A stretch of 40,795 nucleotides of DNA from Symsagittifera roscoffensis (taxonomy: Eukaryota > Xenacoelomorpha > Acoela > Convolutidae). Under the pieces are notes generated by a model. The model searched no databases, was not told the DNA's origin, and saw nothing but the letters and a program-made list of their open reading frames with translations. Of the stretch, positions 32,936 through 40,795 are shown in pieces. The stretch covers positions 1 through 40,795 of the forward strand of contig NW_026971298.1 of assembly GCF_963678635.1 (NCBI RefSeq), written 5' to 3'. Every line of letters begins with the position of its first letter. Within the stretch, counting starts at the first letter, position 1. The translations under genes were made by a program, and so were the position numbers.

Positions 32936-35202
32936 GGATATTTATATTTCTACACATCTTTTATCTTACACTTTCCGAACAAAACATAAATCCATCTCCT
33001 CGCACAGGACCTCAAGACTTACTAGTAACACACTATGATTGTGAAGAAAACGAACAAAAAACACTACAAAAATACGCAATAAATCAAGTATCACAATGCA
33101 AAACAGAACCACAAGCTATAGAAACTGCAAACATAATAGCAACACTATACTCAAAAGCCCGAGCAACAACAGTAACCGGATATAAATTTACAGCAACATT
33201 TTCCGAAAAGAAAGTACATTGCTCACAAGTTTCAAAGGGAAATAAAAACAGACTTGACCACGAATCATTTTACCAAAGTAACATTGAGAGACTTTTACAT
33301 CTCAATCCCGATGATTGTAAAGTCAAATTACACAGGTTAAATCTCACAAATAACAAACACTCAGAAAGACAAATAGTACACTTTCATGTCTTTAGCGATT
33401 CTGTACACCAAGCAGAACTTGAACGCTATCAAGGACATATAAAATTAGACGAAAAATACCCGTTCAATGGCGCACACGGACGTTTAACTTATGATCCCGA
33501 CGATAAACATTGGATACCACACATTGGAATAAACGACCCCTCAAATTGTAAAGCCGATACAAAAAATAGAGGATACCAAAAAATAATGTTTTTTGATTGG
33601 AAAATACAACTCGAAAAAATACAACTCACACGAGATTTAGAAGATAACACAATGATCTATCAAGAAATGCGATTACCTTGCAAAAATGATCAAGGATATT
33701 GTGATCCTACAACAAAAACCCAAGCAACAATTGTTTGGTTTCCCGAAGATACATGCCCAACATTTCAAGTAGCAAGAATACACGCTCGAATGATAAAATT
33801 TCATGAAAAATATTTCATTGAATCCATCCCATATGAAAAAGTAAACACACATCACAAACGAAGTAACGATTTCAGAAACCTAAACAAAATAGAAAATAAA
33901 TTAACACGGTTTCAAATGTACCAAGAAACAGAATTTGCATGTAAATACGCAAATCCACTCTACAAAACACAATACTCCGAAATCCTTGTCGAATACGAAG
34001 AAGGTTTCGACATGACCACTGGCAAAATCAAAGTAAATCCACACGCAACAGTAAAATTCAAATACGACGGAAAACCCTACACCCCAGTTAATTTCCAAAA
34101 ATCTATCGGTCACCCAGGTGGAAAATTCACACCAATTGACAGAAAAAGCACACGATTACAAGAACTATCACTTATGAACACAACATATTTTGGAAATTTA
34201 CATTATGACATTCATTTAGATATGAAATTAGACTACACAATTAGTAGAATTTTTCAAGAAATGTCACTTTCTGAATTAGAAACACTACATCAACTATGCG
34301 AACTAGAACGAACACAAATATTACAATCACTCGCATTAGCAGTATTGAAAATACCCTACGCAGGATATTTATTATCAGGAAACAGATCAAATTTTCTTGA
34401 TTACGAAGGAAACATTTTATGGTTTTATACTTGCACTAAAAAAGTATCACCATTATACGTTTTTGAAGACAAACGTTGCTACAAAAGGACACCCATATTC
34501 TACAAAAACGAAGTACATTTGGTCGACACACTTTCAAGAAGACCATATTTTTGGGATACCGCAGTCCCATGTGGATCAGAAAATAGCCACAATGTAGTAC
34601 AACTAAATCCAGATGAAGATAAATACTACCTATTAACACCATACCCTACATTAATGCAACCACACAAAAAGTTTTCACCAGAAAGCATAAGAGCCATTGC
34701 TCGAAACCCCAATATAGATCTACAATCCATTGGAATTTATTCTAAATCTGATATACAACACCATATTAGAACTCAACAATTCCAAGAACTACTCACACAA
34801 ATGGATACTATACAAAGACAATCAATTGATCAAAATTTAAGAAAAATTGCAGAAACCGCAGGATTTGCAGACATATACACTCAAGATTACAGCGGATATT
34901 TTAAAGATATTAAAGATTATATATATTTAAACGGCGAAAAATACAGACCACAAGATATTTCACCTATAAATATTTTCAGTTTTGTAACCCTAAAAAACGA
35001 AATACTCGCTTTTCTAGGATGGCCCTACTACATCTTAGAACGATTGACTATCTTATACGTTATGTTTCGCTTTATAGGATTTCTTTTCTCACTACTGAAA
35101 GGAATCTATAATACATGCGCTATACACACACAAATCAACCGCCAAGCAAGTGTAGCACGCATATTATTTGCAGGATTTTTGGAATATTTTCATCATCCAT
35201 AA
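32923..35202 (+). CDS. env: Envelope-like glycoprotein, 759 aa, intact
   Basis: The ATG at 32923 opens a frame with a signal peptide (residues 4-17, IFIFLHIFY core). A large ectodomain follows, with about 13 Cys (first at residue 40, in THYDCEE) and N-glycosylation sequons (NLT, NTT, NRS). A hydrophobic membrane region lies near residues 693-728, with a short tail to the TAA at 35202. The early pattern - DC, then about 15 residues to a V-x2-C pair, then a Tyr-x-Lys/Arg stretch and another Cys - recalls the class III (gB-like) glycoproteins of chuviruses and related arthropod RNA viruses. I infer this only weakly; no fusion loop was identified. The conserved-looking centre includes GYCDPTTKTQ and a WFPEDTC block. 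It would mediate membrane entry of particles. The frame has no break, unlike gag and pol. It overlaps ORF X by 13 bases and ORF Y by 88 bases. Confidence 0.75.
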   Translation: MHNLRIFIFLHIFYLTLSEQNINPSPRTGPQDLLVTHYDCEENEQKTLQKYAINQVSQCKTEPQAIETANIIATLYSKARATTVTGYKFTATFSEKKVHCSQVSKGNKNRLDHESFYQSNIERLLHLNPDDCKVKLHRLNLTNNKHSERQIVHFHVFSDSVHQAELERYQGHIKLDEKYPFNGAHGRLTYDPDDKHWIPHIGINDPSNCKADTKNRGYQKIMFFDWKIQLEKIQLTRDLEDNTMIYQEMRLPCKNDQGYCDPTTKTQATIVWFPEDTCPTFQVARIHARMIKFHEKYFIESIPYEKVNTHHKRSNDFRNLNKIENKLTRFQMYQETEFACKYANPLYKTQYSEILVEYEEGFDMTTGKIKVNPHATVKFKYDGKPYTPVNFQKSIGHPGGKFTPIDRKSTRLQELSLMNTTYFGNLHYDIHLDMKLDYTISRIFQEMSLSELETLHQLCELERTQILQSLALAVLKIPYAGYLLSGNRSNFLDYEGNILWFYTCTKKVSPLYVFEDKRCYKRTPIFYKNEVHLVDTLSRRPYFWDTAVPCGSENSHNVVQLNPDEDKYYLLTPYPTLMQPHKKFSPESIRAIARNPNIDLQSIGIYSKSDIQHHIRTQQFQELLTQMDTIQRQSIDQNLRKIAETAGFADIYTQDYSGYFKDIKDYIYLNGEKYRPQDISPINIFSFVTLKNEILAFLGWPYYILERLTILYVMFRFIGFLFSLLKGIYNTCAIHTQINRQASVARILFAGFLEYFHHP

Positions 35203-35540
35203 ACAAAATACTTCTAGACGCACAAGTCAGAGAATATAATACAAAACTAGCCACAAGACCAAATACATATGACGAAGAACACAACAACGTAGATAGAACC
35301 CCTACAGCACCACAAGTACCAGCCCTACCACAAAATCATCCCTTATCCCTAGTTCCCAGAAATTTTCGAATTTTAGCAATCACAAATAATCCCAATTTTC
35401 GACCACATTCAATACACAGCCCTATCCAACATATAACGACAAATCATTTACAAAATGATAGTACATACGAACAAATTATAGAACAACCCCACACCACCAC
35501 TTTTCAATCTCAAAATAATCATTTTTTTAGCACACGATGA
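35115..35540 (+). CDS. ORF Y: overlapping Pro/Asn-rich ORF (141 aa) or displaced env tail
   Basis: The ATG at 35115 lies inside the env frame, in another frame, and the ORF runs to a TGA at 35538-35540. The first ~28 residues overlap env. From about residue 30 (near 35200, where env stops) the composition becomes that of a polar Pro/Asn/His-rich protein with acidic and basic patches. One reading is a separate accessory protein. The other is that the original env had a longer cytoplasmic tail and a one-base change near 35190 moved it out of frame. No domain is recognised. Its stop overlaps the next start as ATGA. Confidence 0.45.
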   Translation: MRYTHTNQPPSKCSTHIICRIFGIFSSSINKILLDAQVREYNTKLATRPNTYDEEHNNVDRTPTAPQVPALPQNHPLSLVPRNFRILAITNNPNFRPHSIHSPIQHITTNHLQNDSTYEQIIEQPHTTTFQSQNNHFFSTR

Positions 35541-37087
35541 GCCGACAACTTGGATCCCTCCACCGTTCAAATTCCCACCCAGCAAATCTCCAAAACCCAG
35601 TTCCCATTATACCACTTTTCGCTTTTCCCCCACCTGATTTTGTAATTAACATACCATCTAGCACGAGTTCAGACACTAACTCAGACGCTTCAGTTTTTCG
35701 CACAATTTCACAATTTAACAATTCAGACCTTGAAACTCCCGACGAATTTGCCAACTCCGAATCCTCTCCTTCCACTTACTCCCAAACCAACCCCTCAAAT
35801 TTTTCACAACCCCCTTTTCGACCCATCAACACCAGTCAACCACTACCATCCCTTTCCACTCCCTCTTATGCATCTCAAGTTACCCCAACGTATAGTTCAT
35901 CCCTTTCTGACCGTTCAGCTAACAATTCCCCAGATATCCCACAAATTTCCCCAGAACTAGATAATTATATAACACTCCAACAACAAATTATCCATCCACA
36001 CACCCTTACCATAAATCACCTATCATCCATGACAACATCATCCGGCCCACCAACACCAACACCACTATCTGAATATACCCAATCATTAACACAATCATCC
36101 ACCTCCACAGAAACATCAACTAGCACTAACAGAGCTTATCGCACTTTCAAAAGAAAATTCCCAAATCATCCTTTCACAACTAAACCAGGCACAGCTAAAG
36201 AATATATTGATCACCCAAAACATAAAAATACCAAACAATTTCTACAAACTAACCTACCATCATTCCCTCAGTACACCTTAAATACACCTACTACTAATGA
36301 CGACATCACAAATTTTGTTGAAGAATATGTCTTAATGCCAACACCTCATTGGACATCATCCTATCACTATACTAACCCTCTTTACTTGCCACTATATAAC
36401 ACTATAACTGATAATGAAAATTGCAATGATATATTACACAAACTAACAACAGCACAAGCACTACGACAATTCACTTATGTAGGATTCAAAAAACTACTAA
36501 AAGAATACACCGCACCCCGTGCTAACGACTTCACTATTGAGTATTACGATCACAACATCATACGCCCTAACCACGATCAGTTTCTAGATGACGACCGCTT
36601 TGCTAACCCACAATTAACAGAGAAATTTTTCATCTCAACACCATATCTATTCACACTTAATATTTTTGACAAAAAACACAATCACATCATTTCAGAAGCC
36701 CTCATTAATACACAAGACTATCAAAGCTTCCAAGACAAATTTGATTTATTCACACTAACCTTTCACTTCCTTACACCACAGGAACGAGATCTGCACTGCT
36801 CTCACGATATTATGTTACGCACTAAACAAACACATACTTTCACATATTATCGTTTTATTCAAAATCACTTCCATCTACACACACCTTCACGACAACCCCA
36901 CCATCGTTTTCAATTCATTAACTCAAAATACACATCACCGTTTTTCCTTAATTTCACTTATTGTATAAAAAATACTAACCTTCACGGCATCCTCCGTAAT
37001 TACGACCCCGTCCACCAAATGTATATATTTTGCCCCATCATCAATGCTTTCCAGGACAAATACCAACGTTCATCATCCATCCTTTGA
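35537..37087 (+). CDS. ORF Z: intact 516-aa protein of unknown function
   Basis: The frame opens at an ATG that overlaps the stop of ORF Y (ATGA, 35537-35540) and runs unbroken to a TGA at 37085-37087, 45 bp before the 3' LTR. Residues 1-210 are Ser/Thr/Pro/Asn-rich and probably disordered (SSTSSDTNSD, SSTSTETSTSTN). A basic patch (RTFKRKFPNHP) follows near residue 213. Residues 250-516 look globular, rich in aromatic and His residues, with FVEEYVLMPTPHW, TYVGFKKLLKEY, FHFLTPQERDLHC and a C-terminal CIKN...GILRNYD...YIFCPII block. There is no signal peptide and no clear membrane span, so it is probably cytoplasmic or nuclear. No known retroviral accessory family is recognised. Its intact frame beside broken gag/pol is striking. 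Confidence 0.7.
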   Translation: MSRQLGSLHRSNSHPANLQNPVPIIPLFAFPPPDFVINIPSSTSSDTNSDASVFRTISQFNNSDLETPDEFANSESSPSTYSQTNPSNFSQPPFRPINTSQPLPSLSTPSYASQVTPTYSSSLSDRSANNSPDIPQISPELDNYITLQQQIIHPHTLTINHLSSMTTSSGPPTPTPLSEYTQSLTQSSTSTETSTSTNRAYRTFKRKFPNHPFTTKPGTAKEYIDHPKHKNTKQFLQTNLPSFPQYTLNTPTTNDDITNFVEEYVLMPTPHWTSSYHYTNPLYLPLYNTITDNENCNDILHKLTTAQALRQFTYVGFKKLLKEYTAPRANDFTIEYYDHNIIRPNHDQFLDDDRFANPQLTEKFFISTPYLFTLNIFDKKHNHIISEALINTQDYQSFQDKFDLFTLTFHFLTPQERDLHCSHDIMLRTKQTHTFTYYRFIQNHFHLHTPSRQPHHRFQFINSKYTSPFFLNFTYCIKNTNLHGILRNYDPVHQMYIFCPIINAFQDKYQRSSSIL

Positions 37088-37123
37088 ATTGCAGAAAGAT
37101 AATTCTAAAAAACTCTGTAAAAC

Positions 37124-37132
37124 CCGGATGGG
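37124..37132 (+). promoter_or_regulatory. Candidate polypurine tract
   Basis: The sequence CCGGATGGG directly precedes the TGGAACC start of the 3' LTR, so the plus-strand primer should lie here. The purine run is short (GGATGGG with one T), weaker than a classical tract. Position is the main evidence. Confidence 0.4.
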
Positions 37133-37542
37133 TGGAACCTGATCTAAACTACATTTTATAATTGGATAAATTGAATATTTTACCACTGTAAAATATTTAA
37201 TTTTAACCAATCATAATCCATCTAACTAACAAACCACTTATTTGTAAGTGCTGAAATTACTTGTAATTTCAGCACAAGAGAGATTTGAATTTAACTTAGA
37301 AATTAGTTGCCTCTCCAAGGGAACTTCAGCAGCCGCAATAAACCAGTATATCCTAGATCTATTGAGCCTAGCAGAGACTAGTTAAACACCCTGAGACTAG
37401 TAGTAATAAGAGTAAGATTAGGATCGGTATTAGACTAAGAAGTTGCACGAATCTATCGGGCCGAAAATAAAATAGCGTGACGAGCAGACGGTGTACCCTA
37501 TCCGAAATTACTCTATGAGATAAGGACTTCATACTTAACTCA
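37133..37542 (+). repeat. 3' LTR (410 bp)
   Basis: It starts TGGAACCTGATCTAAAC and ends CATACTTAACTCA. It has the same 28-bp palindrome (37248-37275) as the 5' LTR. AATAAA occurs near 37465, in a spot where the 5' LTR reads AATAAG; it could serve as polyadenylation signal. By eye there are roughly 30 or more differences from the 5' LTR, mostly in the first 230 bp, indicating an old insertion or recombination with another copy. Confidence 0.95.
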
Positions 37543-37546
37543 CATC
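37543..37546. repeat. Target site duplication CATC, right copy
   Basis: It directly follows the terminal CA of the 3' LTR and matches 21582-21585. Confidence 0.85.
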
Positions 37547-38265
37547 TGTGCCATTTCTGTATTCTTGTGACATTTAGTAAGTAAATTTGAAGAGGAATCA
37601 CGTGACCATAACTGCATGTACTGCCAAAATCAATGTTCAGTGGTTTACTTTTTTTTCATACTGTTTTACTCCAGAACTTTTTTTTAGTAGGGTTGTATTG
37701 CCACTCTTTGAAATAAATTTGATTTGATCGATCTTTGAAAATGTTTATAACCGTTTCCTTGGTACTGCACTACCAAAAACATGAAATTGGCATCAAATCT
37801 CGTCACAATCAATTCTCTGATGAAGCGACAACTCGATAAATCGGAATTCCCTGATAAAACGTAAAAGAACTTAGAAAAACGAAACTTGTAGTTTTGTTTT
37901 AAGATTGCAGAAAAAGTGCACTATCTGAGACATATAATCAGCCCAGGTGAACAAACAAATCTAGTCAAATTAGTTAAATTTTAGTTTAACAAAACTGTAG
38001 AACTGTTCAGTGTACCGGATAAAGTTTTCTAAGGGTTGGCTAAAATTTTCCTCAAGATTGACGAAAAAAATTATATTTGAAAGTTTTATTTTTTTTGCCA
38101 ATCAAGTTTAACCATGAACTTGATTGGTTTGTTTCAGGTCCTTTTTATGTATTTGTTGGAAAGAACAACGAGGAAAACTGGCGAAACGGGGCAGCAAAAA
38201 TACCAGGGAAGGCCATTTTGCATACCGGGTTAGCTATAGAATCCCTTCAATTATCCATTAAACGT
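37547..38265. other. Non-coding flank right of the LTR element
   Basis: No supported exon, RNA gene or repeat was seen. A pyrimidine-rich stretch before AG near 38090-38140 and a short open frame at 38077-38340 have no recognisable protein, and that frame runs into the MITE. Confidence 0.4.
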
Positions 38266-38273
38266 TTCATAAT

Positions 38274-38494
38274 CAGGGGCGGACTTAGGGGCGGATTTTT
38301 TCGTCAACCTTTTCCAAAAATTGCACAAAAAATTGCCTGAGGCGCAGAAAATTTAGCCACAACAGAGTCTTTTTAGTGTTTTAGGAGAGCTCGGAAAATC
38401 AATTTGGTCGACCTAAAAAAAAGTCGTCAAAATTTTCAAAATTTTTTTGAAAATCTGCACCCCCCCCCTCGAGAAAATTCTAGATCCGCCCCTG
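38274..38494. mobile_element. hAT-type MITE, 221 bp, with 8-bp target duplication
   Basis: It starts CAGGGGCGGACTTAGG and ends TAGATCCGCCCCTG, giving a terminal inverted repeat CAGGGGCGGA. The flanks carry the identical 8 bp TTCATAAT at 38266-38273 and 38495-38502. Eight-base duplications with CAGGGGCGGA-like ends are usual for hAT elements. There is no coding capacity. A run of nine or more C lies at 38460-38468. Confidence 0.9.
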
Positions 38495-38502
38495 TTCATA
38501 AT

Positions 38503-40071
38503 GCAGTGATAGTTTGTTTTTTGTTCCGCGACCTCTAAAGTTGTGGATAAACTTGGCATTTTGGTGTCTTGGCAATTTTTAGCAAGCAAAATTAGGCACC
38601 GCAAAAGACAATTAGATTTAAATCTGCGTAACCATTGAGTTATTTCTTTTTAGGGGTGGCAATTTGTTACTAGGTGCGCTAGGGGGAGAAATAGTTAAAG
38701 GTTAAATGAAACCGATAAGTAGAATAAGCCATCATTTTTAAGCCCTTCAAGTAGTCGTCAGTCGTTTGCAATGTCACTTTTCAAATAAAACAATCTCTGT
38801 GAAAAAAAAATACTTTTTTTTTCAGCCTAATTTTAGTGAGTAGGGCAAGTGAGAGAAGCAAACGTGTAATGCGAAAAAGTTTAGGCTACCAAATATCTTT
38901 GTTGTAGCTGTAGTAAGTTGTGTTTGAAGCCTAATTAAACGCTTCGCTAGCCATCAGAGTTTAAAAAAACTCTCAGAAGAGTAATTTAATTTAAAAAAAC
39001 TTAACAAAAACTAGTTTTCATCTTTTTTTTAAATTGCAAAAAATACTGTGATCATTCAAAACTGTCATTGGCATTACCGGATTTTTGAACTTCTACATTG
39101 AAGTTTGTTTCAAAAATAACTGTGGTTCGAACGTTTTGTGCTACTTGCATCACAATCAGCCACTCTTAGTTAGTTTTTGCGTTTTTTATTGAATTTCAGT
39201 TAACATATATGATTTCAAGATTTGTATTTATATTTGACCTCAACCCCAAGGAATCATTTTTTGCTTAAAGCTAACTGAAACATTTAAACTCAACTGAAAT
39301 TAGATTTATGTTTTTGAACTGCATTCTTGGCAAAACATTGTCATAATGCAAGAAAAGTTCACATGACAAGCAAATAACTATGAAAGCTCATTTGCAAGTG
39401 TTATTCAGTATCACGCATTCAGTCCACAAAACTGCCAGCTTTTTCGGGCAAAAAATTGCAAAACTATGATATTACGATTTTGAACGAACACTCGTCGCAA
39501 AATTGCAAACAATGCTTGAATTATGCCTAGTGAGTTCCCTTCTACAATCTTGGGATTTTTTCGGCAATTAGTTGATGTGATGTGTGTTGATAGCTTATTA
39601 CGTCAAATAAATAAAAAAACGTACACGATTTTTTACCAGGAAAAACCTTTAAATCAAATCAGGCCAGTCATCCAGTACTAATTTCCTTATAAAACCTCAA
39701 AAAATGACAAGCTTGGCTTCCTTTCCCCCAAAAAGGCTTCAAAATTGAAACACATCTGAAATCAAAACTTTCTCAACTTTTTCTTCTATTGACAGACTCC
39801 AAAAGCAGATTTTGCTGTTTTTTTCCGAGAAGTTGGAAAATATTATTTTTATAACGATTTTTATTTCTAAATTGAGTATGAGTCATCTTTTCCATCGGTC
39901 AGAAATCGTTTCTGATCCTATTCGAGAAAAAAGTGACCGAAGACTCGAGCTCAATTTATTCTTTGGTCTAATTTTGAGTATTTTAATCAATGAAGTCAAT
40001 TTTAACTATGACCTAAACAATGACCTGAGCTCAATTTTTTTTATTGTGAGTATTATTTCTTTTAATTATAG
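38503..40071. other. Non-coding DNA right of the MITE
   Basis: No supported gene is seen. Possible splice-acceptor-like tracts occur at about 38815-38825 (T-run then CAG) and 39784-39796 (TTCTATTGACAG). The open frame after the latter (to 40135) has no recognisable family and lacks an early ATG. Confidence 0.4.
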
Positions 40072-40287
40072 AGTTTTAAAATTTTTAGTTTGGAAAAAAG
40101 TTACGCACAATATATCCCGTTCCATTAAGCAGTAGGCATCATAAGAATCGGGTTAGGAAAATATTCTAAACTAAGCCCAGGTCAGTCATTTGGTGATATT
40201 GATACTATAGCAGATGCTACCCATCATCAATTAGTTTTAAAATTTTTAGTTTGGAAAAAAAATTACGCACAATATATCCCGTTCCAT
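40072..40287 (+). repeat. Direct repeat pair of ~54 bp
   Basis: AGTTTTAAAATTTTTAGTTT, then GGAAAAAA, TTACGCACAATATATCCC and GTTCCAT occur at 40072-40125 and again at 40233-40287, 161 bp apart, nearly identical. ATTATCCCGTTCCA recurs once more just downstream (about 40294-40307). It may be a small local duplication or part of a dispersed repeat. Confidence 0.75.
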
Positions 40288-40307
40288 GAAACAATTATCC
40301 CGTTCCA

Positions 40308-40795
40308 AACATAGAATGCCCTGAAAGATCCTTCTACGTTATTTTTTAAAACTTCTTAAAAAAATTAACTGATAAAAAGATACAATTAAAAAATGTTCGT
40401 ACAAAATGTGATACAAGCAGTTTTGTTAAGTTTTGCATTCATTTTTTGATATTGAATTTTTATGTTTGAATATGGATCGACCGAACAGTCTCACTCCTAA
40501 ATGACATACCGTAGAATGTCCTCCGCAACCAAGATTTACTTTTGATTTCTAAACCTGTGTAGAACATGCATTTCACATAATCGCGTAAAAAGTAAATGTA
40601 ATTGTTTTGAATTTTCTTATTCATTTTGTTTTTTAATGGGCTACAAGTTAAAGTTGATAGTTTTATCATTTTTGATAGAAACTTCTTTCATGTAGATGAT
40701 ATAACCTTCACTTTAAAGTTATCCTGTGAAACCTTCCTGTTTCCTCCCCTTTCCCGCATGAGAGCTTAGGCTTAAACTGTCGACTCTAACGGACT
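40308..40795. other. Right end of the window, nothing recognised
   Basis: AT-rich sequence without a supported coding frame, RNA gene or transposon end. A minus-strand open frame (40460-40669) has no recognisable protein and ordinary composition. Confidence 0.35.

Larger units (their letters stand above)
21586..37542 (+). mobile_element. Complete 15.96-kb Ty3/Gypsy-type LTR element with env-like gene and extra 3' ORFs
   Basis: Two LTRs (409 and 410 bp) start TGGAACCT and end TTAACTCA, flanked by CATC duplications. The order is PBS, gag, protease, RT, RNase H, integrase, extra ORFs, env-like gene, extra ORFs, PPT, LTR. Integrase after RNase H places it in Metaviridae/Gypsy rather than Copia. 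Typical Gypsy elements are much shorter; the excess is a very long gag and the 6.3 kb after pol. The coding strand is A-rich, as in many retroelements. At least nine stops or frame changes break gag and pol, whereas env and the last ORF are intact. The copy is therefore probably not autonomous. Confidence 0.95.

Noticed and set aside
35730-35960. Pro-rich open frame overlapping ORF Z
   Set aside because: Low-complexity shadow of the Ser/Pro-rich part of Z in another frame.
39812-40135. Open frame of ~107 codons, hydrophobic in part
   Set aside because: It starts at a non-ATG codon, has no recognised domain, and its end lies in a local direct repeat.

Overview
The window is animal nuclear DNA, most likely from an invertebrate. 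It is AT-rich, holds a spliced chymotrypsin-type protease exon, small DNA-transposon relics, a long satellite array and a very large Ty3/Gypsy-type LTR element. I cannot name the species. No bacterial gene organisation, rRNA, tRNA or CRISPR array was seen.

Layout. (1) 1-759: a short possible last exon of a gene that enters from the left, then AT-rich non-coding DNA. (2) About 760-18690: one continuous satellite, roughly 140 copies of a ~124-bp unit. The left part is diverse and carries a ~1.75-kb duplicated block. The right part is organised as a ~625-bp, five-unit higher-order repeat. One unit at 9928-10027 is inverted and faces its neighbour as a ~100-bp hairpin. (3) 18691-20577: a single signal-peptide-plus-catalytic-His exon of a secreted serine protease, with a probable splice donor at 19293 and no other recognisable exon. 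(4) 20578-21325: a 748-bp long-inverted-repeat element with TA flanks (Tc1/mariner-type, non-coding). (5) 21586-37542: a complete 15.96-kb LTR element with 4-bp target duplications (CATC), described below. (6) 37543-40795: non-coding flank with a 221-bp hAT-type MITE (8-bp target duplication) and a short direct repeat.

The LTR element is the notable item. It has 409/410-bp LTRs, a candidate primer-binding site, a long gag with a CCHC knuckle, and pol in the Gypsy order protease - RT - RNase H - integrase. After pol comes about 6.3 kb, an unusually long 3' region. It carries two tiny hydrophobic ORFs, a Pro/Ser/Thr-rich ORF (X), an intact 759-aa envelope-like glycoprotein, a short overlapping ORF (Y) and an intact 516-aa ORF (Z) that I do not recognise. 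Consecutive ORFs overlap by a few bases to tens of bases. gag and pol carry about nine stops or frame changes, while env and Z are open over their full length. X and Z look vaguely alike in layout and in their C-terminal ends.

Expected working of an intact copy: Gag builds particles, PR processes them, RT/RNase H copies the RNA from the tRNA primer, IN inserts the DNA, and the envelope protein would allow spread between cells. The roles of the small hydrophobic proteins, X, Y and Z are unknown. This copy cannot make a complete Gag-Pol as read here, unless some of the breaks are sequencing errors.
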